From contig NZ_CP036274.1 of NCBI RefSeq assembly GCF_007747655.1, positions 1,612,001-1,676,000 of the forward strand: a stretch of 64,000 nucleotides of DNA, in the 5' to 3' direction. The DNA is from Anatilimnocola aggregata. GTDB lineage: Bacteria > Planctomycetota > Planctomycetia > Pirellulales > Pirellulaceae. Made by a program: the position numbers and the translations under genes. The notes below the pieces were generated by a model. That model saw only the letters and a program-made list of their open reading frames with translations, searched no databases and was not told the DNA's origin. Each line of letters opens with the position of its first letter. Position 1 is the first letter of the stretch. Shown here one piece after another: positions 58,698 to 64,000 of this stretch.

Positions 58698-60350
58698 TTA
58701 ATTGGTTTTTCGCGAGTCGCGCAGCATTCTTGCATTCTTCGCTTTAGCAACGATTGCGGCAAACGCAATTGCCTTGTCAACGCCACCTTCACTTTCATTA
58801 GCAAAACGAAGAAGCCAAGCGCCGATAATCTTTGCATCAAAATTTGACTTGATCACATCGTCCGCCGCAAGGTTTACGGACGCAGGTTTCAGTCGTTGCT
58901 CTGTACCTAAGCTCTTTGCTTCGCTATTTTTCAAGGGCGAATGATCTTGTGCATTCTTACGCTCAGTCACAGCACGACCCTCTTTCTCAAACAGAGGGAG
59001 AGATTCTGTTGAAAGTTGATTCGGCGACTCTCTGCGCCGCAAAAGAACCCGTTGCCCAAACTCTAACTCAAACCATTGCCAAGATAGGTCCTTCGCTTTG
59101 CCATCAGCGACTACATCGAGAGGCTTTGCCATGCCCAAGCCCGCAACAAAAAACTGCCCGTCCTTTACACCGATAGCGTCCAATTGCACTTTAGGCGATC
59201 TCCAGTAGAGCAAATCGGGATAACGGAACGAATCCGCCACTCCACCTTCAGCAATCTTAGTCAACCGATCGCTTTCACTTATCAAATACGACTTGTCCAT
59301 AGTGTCCTCTGGAGGATCACATGACGCTCCGCAACCTATTAGCGCCCCGGCCATTGATGCAATCGTATCTGTGTCGCTGCCAAGCGCATGGATCGCAACC
59401 GAAATTGCGTTTAGGGGCTCTTTTTGAGCTTTCACTGCTAAAAACCATGCAAATACGGCCGACTTGGTGGCCGAACCTAATGTAGCCTTCGCGAATCCAC
59501 CTAAGTCATTGAGCAGGTCGTGATAAGGCTTTTCGATATCGGATTGATAGTGCTGGGTCGCGACCATTGCCTTATCAAGGTCACGGCGTAATTCTTGGAA
59601 TGAATCGTGAAACCCAACGTCAAGCCTCTGGGAGGCCTTGTCCTCCCATTGTGGTATCCAAAACACGCTAAGTTCGCGGTCTTCTCTGATCAGTTTTGGG
59701 ATATTGCTCAAAAGTTCAAATACTGCACCCAACTCGTCCGCCTGCACGACGCGTCCATGGTCCATGCCGAACTTCAAGCAGAGCCCATGAAAGACTGCCC
59801 CGAGAATTCCAGTAGGGTGACCGTGTGTGACCACGGAATTACGAATGATGTCTCTCGCCAAAAGCCAAGTCGAAGAGTGAGTTGGTGAACACCACGCGTG
59901 TGGCTGAATTCGCATGGCTGCGCCATTGCCACCAGCTTTCACGTAGTCTGATTTTTTGGTTTGAAAAAAGTTAGAAAACCATCGAGAGTCTGGAGAACAC
60001 AATTGTTCTGCCGCGCACTTAGTCGCATTTCCACCTCCCAGCGCATAACTGCTCCAAACTGGAAGCTCCACCTTTGCAAACGCTTCGACATCAAACTCGC
60101 CATTTCCACGGATCGACCTGCTTGTAGCAAGACGCAATTGTGTATCGTCAGAATAGCAACCCTTTGGCAGTCTAATATCGGTTCCAAACTTACCGCCGAT
60201 TCGACGTGTCCAAGGCACTAGGCCATCGATTGTCCTTGTGCCCGTTCGCCGTTTCACCATCGATTCGTCTGCAAGTTCAGTAATAAACCCAAGCGCATCG
60301 CCGTAGGCGGCCCAAAGTGCAGAACGTCGTGTTCGTTGATTTAGTTCCAT
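58698..60350 (-). CDS. ADP-ribosylglycohydrolase (ARH/DraG fold), candidate antitoxin
   Basis: The 550-residue protein carries the ARH core: GDALG at 17-21, the metal-binding CYSDDTQL with SDDT at 67-70, VTHGHP at 175-179, KAGGNGAAMR at 139-147 and LGSDTDTIASMAGALIG with the second metal set at 324-329. These two Asp/Thr clusters bind the magnesium pair that removes ADP-ribose from arginine, serine or other acceptors. The last 200 residues (PDLLYWRSPKVQLDAIGVKD, then FELEFGQRVLLRR) form an extension of unknown role beyond the usual 300. It begins three bases after the DarT stop, the place an antitoxin would occupy, so it most likely reverses or prevents DarT modification of DNA. Confidence 0.9.
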   Translation of the reverse strand: MELNQRTRRSALWAAYGDALGFITELADESMVKRRTGTRTIDGLVPWTRRIGGKFGTDIRLPKGCYSDDTQLRLATSRSIRGNGEFDVEAFAKVELPVWSSYALGGGNATKCAAEQLCSPDSRWFSNFFQTKKSDYVKAGGNGAAMRIQPHAWCSPTHSSTWLLARDIIRNSVVTHGHPTGILGAVFHGLCLKFGMDHGRVVQADELGAVFELLSNIPKLIREDRELSVFWIPQWEDKASQRLDVGFHDSFQELRRDLDKAMVATQHYQSDIEKPYHDLLNDLGGFAKATLGSATKSAVFAWFLAVKAQKEPLNAISVAIHALGSDTDTIASMAGALIGCGASCDPPEDTMDKSYLISESDRLTKIAEGGVADSFRYPDLLYWRSPKVQLDAIGVKDGQFFVAGLGMAKPLDVVADGKAKDLSWQWFELEFGQRVLLRRRESPNQLSTESLPLFEKEGRAVTERKNAQDHSPLKNSEAKSLGTEQRLKPASVNLAADDVIKSNFDAKIIGAWLLRFANESEGGVDKAIAFAAIVAKAKNARMLRDSRKTN

Positions 60351-60353
60351 GGC

Positions 60354-60992
60354 TTACTCGAAGTGGCGGAGTTGGACTTCGCATGCAATTGGCGGAATGT
60401 CTAAAGCGCCGCACATCGCCTGTATTGCATCGCTATGCTCCTCGCTCCGAGTATAAATGCGTCGGATATATTGGTATGGAACTTCCACGGGATAAAGCGC
60501 CTCAGCCTGAATGCAAGTCGGAATTGATGCGTGCCGCTCGGGGGGCCGGTTCGCCACCGACCTGGAGCGACTGCTTGACCACTGTGTGACTGAATCGGCG
60601 AACAGGGCTTCAAGACCCTCCGGCCCCCTGGCTCGCCGGCAACCTGAATACATGTTGTTTGTAGTACAAAACACAACACCATCGTGTGACAGAACTTCTG
60701 GATCGATTGACATTATGCACCACCAGCCGTCAAAGTCCGGGTGCCAGTGACCGGTTGATGGACCTATTAGTGTAGTTATCTGTGAAATGGATAGGTTTAC
60801 GTAGTCATGCCAAGCGGCGTCACGTGACCGGTCTGGGCAATTCAACATCAATATGTGCTCAAGATATGCCTCGGCACTAAGTCTGTCTCGCGCTTTAATC
60901 GCCTTGGTTGCCAATATCCCGGTAATCCCCCGATTAGTCGTGAAGTGGAGAAGTTCCGTAATTGCGCGACTCCGAACAATCGTTGCTGTCAT
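60354..60992 (-). CDS. DarT-like DNA ADP-ribosyltransferase (DUF4433)
   Basis: This 212-residue protein fits DarT in size and motifs. ELLHFTTNRGITGILATKAI (HFT at 16-18) opens the NAD pocket, WHDYVNLSIS (62-69) matches the conserved 'HDYVPFYFS' block, and CIQAEALYPVEVPYQYIRR holds the catalytic glutamate E164 in the family QAE motif. DarT enzymes attach ADP-ribose to thymidine or guanosine in single-stranded DNA and block replication; in DarTG systems they act against phage. The ATG overlaps the helicase stop (ATGA), and the ARH gene starts three bases after the stop. The C-terminal 30 residues are diverged. Confidence 0.82.
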   Translation of the reverse strand: MTATIVRSRAITELLHFTTNRGITGILATKAIKARDRLSAEAYLEHILMLNCPDRSRDAAWHDYVNLSISQITTLIGPSTGHWHPDFDGWWCIMSIDPEVLSHDGVVFCTTNNMYSGCRRARGPEGLEALFADSVTQWSSSRSRSVANRPPERHASIPTCIQAEALYPVEVPYQYIRRIYTRSEEHSDAIQAMCGALDIPPIACEVQLRHFE

Positions 60993-62383
60993 ACGTCAAT
61001 TGCCTCAAACGTATCGTGTTGCAGGAACGACAAAAGGTGAGATTCCTCTGTTGGCTTATAGCCGACCACGACGGCCTTTCGGGCTCGTGTTATCGACATG
61101 GCGAATAGCCGGCGAAGGTTTTCGAGCTGAGAATCCTCCACGTCTACAGAACCAATCGTAGCGTCATCACTCAAGCCAAGTAGGAAAACATAGTCAAATT
61201 CCAGTCCTTTGGCAGAACTCATGGTCGACAGAGCAATATTCTCATCCCCAGGCGGCCATTCGGATTGCCGGGTAATCGTTATATAACTATATGAATTAGA
61301 GTCGAGTTGCTGCTTTAGAAAATCAAACCAACCTTTGGCGTGAAGAAAGGCGACGGATTCAGTTGACAAGTCCACGTGCTCTGCCAGGTAGTTGATCGCA
61401 AATTGCACTTGATTGCGAAAAAGTCCTTTCAGAACAATTGGCTTCGGACCAGTAGTAGTACATGAGTCAAAATTGGGGAAAGTTCCGTCGTCGCCGATTT
61501 CCAGACCGTTCAGCAAAGGCAACGCGAACTGACAAATCTCTTTGGTGTTTCGATAGTTTTTGCTCAATCGATGACTATTTGCCGGACTTACTTCAACTCC
61601 TGCTTCTGCCCAAGTAAATCCGCGAGGATAGATACGTTGCGCGGCGTCCAAAACGAACGTTACTGACGATGGATCATTTGCGAAATGCATCAAGGCACGT
61701 ACTTGATTGGCCGAGAGGTCTTGCACTTCGTCAGAGATAATCACATCGTATCCGGCCGGTTCCACAACGTCAGCGGATTGAATTGCTAAGTCATTCCAAT
61801 CAAGTACTTGTGCTTCTCGCTTCCAAGCGAGATATGGTGCGACGACTTCATCGAGTATCCGTTGACGCATTGCACGATCAACTCGTGGCATCGCTCCACG
61901 GCCGTCTCTTCGGCAAGTCAAGTAGTCGCTGAGCCTAGTTGGGATAAACCTGCCGAGCAGATAGTCGACCTCGCCCTGTACGAAAGCAGTCGGCAAAGGG
62001 AGCAGTCCACAAAGTCGCACCAACTCGGTGTTTTGCGCTGGATCAACAACCTTAACATTGCCGAGAATCCCCTTTGCCCACTTTGCAAATGTCAAAATCT
62101 CCATGTCCAGATTTGCGCGACCAATAATCTGCTGCGCTGCAAGATCAGCGATATAGCCCCTCAGCGTCCTATTGTATGTGATTACCAGAACGCGAACCGG
62201 AGTGGTAATCTGTTCTCGCTCTCGCCGTGCGAGCCAAAACGCAGAAAGCTGCTTGAGGCGCAGCAGGGCAGTGGTTGTTTTTCCGCTGCCCGCGGCACCT
62301 CGAATAATCACCACGCCGGGGCGCGTGTTTGTAATCAGAGGCAGCTGTTCGGGAGTTGGTGAAACGCGAGGCAGGGTTCTCAT
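60989..62383 (-). CDS. UvrD/Rep-like superfamily 1 helicase
   Basis: ATG 62383 gives 464 residues; a further upstream ATG only adds unnatural sequence. Motifs in order: Walker A GAAGSGKTT (29-37), TYNRTL (69-74), ISDEVQDLSANQVRAL with motif II DEVQ (218-221), FVLDAAQRIYPRGFTWAE (motif III), LSKNYRNTKEI (motif IV), STMSSAKGLEFDYVFLLGLS (motif V, 387-405) and FAMSITRARKAVVV (motif VI, 428-440). It is short for UvrD, lacking most 1B/2B insertions. It would use ATP to move on or unwind DNA and is the first gene of an operon whose next gene overlaps by ATGA, so it probably targets or senses DNA for the DarT-ARH pair. Confidence 0.9.
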   Translation of the reverse strand: MRTLPRVSPTPEQLPLITNTRPGVVIIRGAAGSGKTTTALLRLKQLSAFWLARREREQITTPVRVLVITYNRTLRGYIADLAAQQIIGRANLDMEILTFAKWAKGILGNVKVVDPAQNTELVRLCGLLPLPTAFVQGEVDYLLGRFIPTRLSDYLTCRRDGRGAMPRVDRAMRQRILDEVVAPYLAWKREAQVLDWNDLAIQSADVVEPAGYDVIISDEVQDLSANQVRALMHFANDPSSVTFVLDAAQRIYPRGFTWAEAGVEVSPANSHRLSKNYRNTKEICQFALPLLNGLEIGDDGTFPNFDSCTTTGPKPIVLKGLFRNQVQFAINYLAEHVDLSTESVAFLHAKGWFDFLKQQLDSNSYSYITITRQSEWPPGDENIALSTMSSAKGLEFDYVFLLGLSDDATIGSVDVEDSQLENLRRLFAMSITRARKAVVVGYKPTEESHLLSFLQHDTFEAIDV

Positions 62384-62498
62384 TTCACACCTGGAAAAGG
62401 TCGTACCGCAGTTTGAATAGGCGGATTTTAACGGTAGTTTGTTGATCGCGATACGGGCGGCCGCAAAACCGAAATGGGTGCCTGAGCGTGGTACATCC

Positions 62499-62790
62499 AT
62501 GCACAAATGGATTCATCAGCAATTGACCTACCTCAACGAACTTGAGGCCCAGCCCGAGTTCTTCCCAAACCAGCACGGCGACGTGCGGGCGATGATCCGC
62601 GAAGCCGGCCGCCGGGCTGCACTCGCTGGCCTCCCCGCGGCCGTGGAGGCATGCGACATTCGGGCAGGCGGTCTATCACCATCGGCCGCACGCCAGATTC
62701 TAGCAGCTTGCCTCGCTGCGATGCCGTTGAAACGTACGGCACGATTGACGCCGCCGGAGGTCGCCAAGCATTACGGCGTTCCGGCCCGTG
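62499..62790 (+). pseudogene. truncated DNA-binding (excisionase-type HTH) protein
   Basis: The ATG at 62499 opens MHKWIHQQLTYLNELEAQPE and continues to LTPPEVAKHYGVPARAF, which is the start of a MerR/excisionase-type helix-turn-helix, where homologous text would go on with a wing. After about 62790 the frame becomes unnatural (SSQCIPCGLPR) because the sequence switches to the antisense fragment below. The helicase gene diverges from it. Confidence 0.6.
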
Positions 62791-62925
62791 CATTCGGCGG
62801 ATTGCTTCGATCATCGCAGTGCATTCCCTGCGGTTTGCCTCGCTGAAGCCCGGATCAACCGTCTGTGCTGCCTGCTCGTCGTAGGGACATGGCCCTATCT
62901 CCAGTTTCTCCCATCCTTCACGCAT
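62775..62925 (-). pseudogene. N-terminal fragment of a small phage-type protein
   Basis: ATG 62925 (AAGGTG just upstream) encodes EIGPCPYDEQAAQTVDPGFS, EANRRECTAMIEAIRRMHGP, then degenerates where it enters the HTH gene. The CPYDE…DPxFSxANRxEC text has the look of a small phage/plasmid hypothetical protein. Only about 50 residues remain. Confidence 0.4.
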
Positions 62926-63018
62926 TCACCTTACCTTTCTTTGGTTATTCGCGGTCCGCCCCAAAACGTATCCGGTCGCGGTCCCCCAGAGCATGTCGGA
63001 TAACGGGAAGGTGAAGCT

Positions 63019-63222
63019 ATGAAGTTGAATAAGACTGAGCGTATGGCAATCGCTGTCGTGATCCTTTCACTGTGCGTTCTGCTCATGGCGTACAACGGAA
63101 GCCTGACCTGGATGGGCCTTGGTGTTTTCGCAGCTATCTGCGGCATCCCGGAAGCAAAGCAGCTGGCCAGATGGGCCATGGATCGAGGGCAAGATGATCG
63201 CTGCAATCATCGGAAGGATTAA
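63019..63222 (+). CDS. holin-like small membrane protein
   Basis: The 67-residue protein has two hydrophobic segments (AIAVVILSLCVLLMAYN and WMGLGVFAAICGI) with a basic tail, a common holin layout; AAGGTG lies just upstream of the ATG. It overlaps the Rz start by 29 bases. Position directly before an Rz/Rz1 pair supports a lysis role, though no endolysin is adjacent. Confidence 0.6.
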   Translation: MKLNKTERMAIAVVILSLCVLLMAYNGSLTWMGLGVFAAICGIPEAKQLARWAMDRGQDDRCNHRKD

Positions 63223-63634
63223 GCCCTACGGCCTAGTGATCGGGCTTGCTTTGGCATTCGCCGCAGGAGCGGTCGTGAATGGGTGGCGACTCGATGGCGT
63301 GAAGGATGCTGCAGTGAAGGCGAAAGAATCAGAAATGGTTTTGGCCTGCGAGGCCGCTCAGAAACAAACACAGGAGGTGTCCCGTGGTTACCAGAATGAA
63401 CTGGCTAAGCTCAATTCTCGTCTTAGCGCTCTTCGGATGCAGCCAGCCAAGTGCGTGCCTGTATCCACTTCCTCCAGCAGACGTGATGCAGCCTCCATCG
63501 GAGGTGAGCATTCTGGACCGCATGTTGTCTCTGATCTCGCCCTCATCGAGCTTGCCGGAGAAGCGGAGCGGTATCGGCTCCAATTGATTGCGTGTCAGGC
63601 TTTTGCACAATCTTTGCCAAGAGAATCAAACTGA
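63194..63634 (+). CDS. Rz-like inner-membrane spanin
   Basis: ATG 63194 gives 146 residues: a membrane anchor (GLVIGLALAFAAGAVVNGW), then a coiled coil (VKAKESEMVLACEAAQKQTQ) and a C-terminal segment DLALIELAGEAERYRLQLIACQAF. This is the i-spanin pattern, where a periplasmic coil pairs with an outer-membrane o-spanin to fuse the membranes at lysis. A second gene is nested inside in the +1 frame. The last nine bases overlap a convergent gene. Confidence 0.75.
   Translation: MIAAIIGRIKPYGLVIGLALAFAAGAVVNGWRLDGVKDAAVKAKESEMVLACEAAQKQTQEVSRGYQNELAKLNSRLSALRMQPAKCVPVSTSSSRRDAASIGGEHSGPHVVSDLALIELAGEAERYRLQLIACQAFAQSLPRESN
63396..63587 (+). CDS. Rz1-like outer-membrane spanin lipoprotein, nested in Rz
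   Basis: Within the Rz gene, the +1 frame from ATG 63396 (or 63384) encodes MNWLSSILVLALFGCSQ: a lipoprotein signal with lipobox LFGC, then a proline-rich stretch (LPPADVMQPPSEV) as in Rz1. The nested, frame-shifted arrangement is the classic Rz/Rz1 layout of tailed phages, so both are probably real. Confidence 0.7.
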   Translation: MNWLSSILVLALFGCSQPSACLYPLPPADVMQPPSEVSILDRMLSLISPSSSLPEKRSGIGSN

Positions 63635-64000
63635 TGGGCCTTCTAAAACTGGCTGGTCAGTTTCAGGCGGTTCAGGAGTCTTTGGCTTGGGGCGAAGTAG
63701 TCGCCCGTCGGGCTTACTGAGAACAGCGAAGACGAACGGCATTGTGGTTTCAGGGCGTTTTCCAATACCGGTCGTGAAAATCACTTGGCAAGCTTTGCCA
63801 GCTTTCTCACCATTCTCAATGACCTCAACAAGTCGCGTAATTGAGGCGTTTAGATTTTCCGCGTCGATTCCCGAGGTCTCTGGGGTGTCAATTAGCAAAA
63901 ATCGCGGAAACTTGACGGAATCATCGGTCAAGCTCATTTCAAGCAACGTCGCGTAGTACAGCAATCGCCGAGGTACAGCTAGGCTCTTTTCGGTGTACTT
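63626..64000 (-). CDS. SMC/RecN-like ATPase, C-terminal part only
   Basis: The frame enters from the right edge and ends at 63626. RRLLYYATLLEMSLTDDSVK leads into FPRFLLIDTPETSGID, a Walker B with the D-loop as seen in SMC/RecN/AAA-type ATPases, and then SITRLVEVIENGEKAGKACQ and VIFTTGIGKRP. The missing N-terminal part should hold Walker A and a coiled coil. Such ATPases are frequent in phage-defence loci, and the location beside the DarT operon fits, but the family cannot be fixed. It converges on Rz with a nine-base overlap. Confidence 0.6.
   Translation of the reverse strand, partial: KYTEKSLAVPRRLLYYATLLEMSLTDDSVKFPRFLLIDTPETSGIDAENLNASITRLVEVIENGEKAGKACQVIFTTGIGKRPETTMPFVFAVLSKPDGRLLRPKPKTPEPPETDQPVLEGPSV

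Noticed and set aside
58570-58870. Possible extra small gene between the ARH gene and the sigma fragment
   Set aside because: Frames here are shadows of the ARH C-terminus and the sigma fragment; no independent start with a ribosome site.
1-64000. CRISPR arrays, tRNA or rRNA genes
   Set aside because: No regularly spaced direct repeats, no tRNA-like cloverleaf with TTCRA arm, and no conserved rRNA segments were seen when reading both strands; short tRNAs could be missed by eye.

Overview
The window looks like a high-GC planctomycete (Planctomycetota) chromosome. Two tandem pairs of a Tat-exported DUF1552 protein with a giant planctomycete-type cytochrome (PSCyt1/DUF1592/DUF1588), a formylglycine arylsulfatase, a sialate O-acetylesterase-like protein and an SHD1 fragment are typical of that phylum. 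Assignment below phylum level is not possible from what is here. I saw no rRNA, tRNA or CRISPR array.

Layout: (1) 1-12.4 kb is accessory DNA. It holds an IS21 copy running off the left edge, two small unknown genes, two intact IS4-family elements with exact target duplications (4303-5850, 9 bp; 10804-12344, 11 bp), an Rhs fragment, a trypsin-like protease, and an orphan GpA-type phage terminase large subunit. (2) 12.9-38.3 kb is mainly chromosomal background: two DUF1552/PSCyt pairs, an O-acetylesterase, treZ coupled to a DUF2254 membrane protein, a BON-MscS channel with an in-frame stop after its signal peptide, a flavin/PNPOx-like protein, a GNAT-histone-deacetylase fusion, nhaA, a HAD phosphatase and an arylsulfatase. 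(3) 38.4-49.9 kb is a mobile-element graveyard around a recombinase locus. It contains a large serine recombinase followed by a ThiF/E1-like protein, an M41-like protein whose HExxH reads HQAGH, and two unknown genes, plus IS4, IS3, IS630-like, group II intron and queC-like remnants. (4) 50-57 kb holds a three-gene set of exported cytochrome-like proteins, methylase and SHD1 debris, small secreted or membrane proteins and a membrane-anchored SERAC1-like hydrolase. (5) 57-64 kb holds phage remnants (terminase C-terminus; holin-like, Rz and nested Rz1) around a compact three-gene operon: UvrD-like helicase, DarT-type ADP-ribosyltransferase, ADP-ribosylglycohydrolase. An SMC/RecN-like ATPase runs off the right edge.

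How the genes work together: the strongest candidate system is the helicase-DarT-ARH operon (58698-62383). Its genes overlap or nearly touch, and it pairs a predicted DNA-ADP-ribosylating toxin with an ARH-fold hydrolase in the place where DarTG systems have a macrodomain antitoxin. The second candidate is the recombinase-linked ThiF/M41-like module. A dispersed 38-bp palindromic repeat (34208, 38473, a variant split by the second IS4, and a short form at 25114) ties several mobile-element scars together. All functions are inferred from reading motifs; no database search was run.
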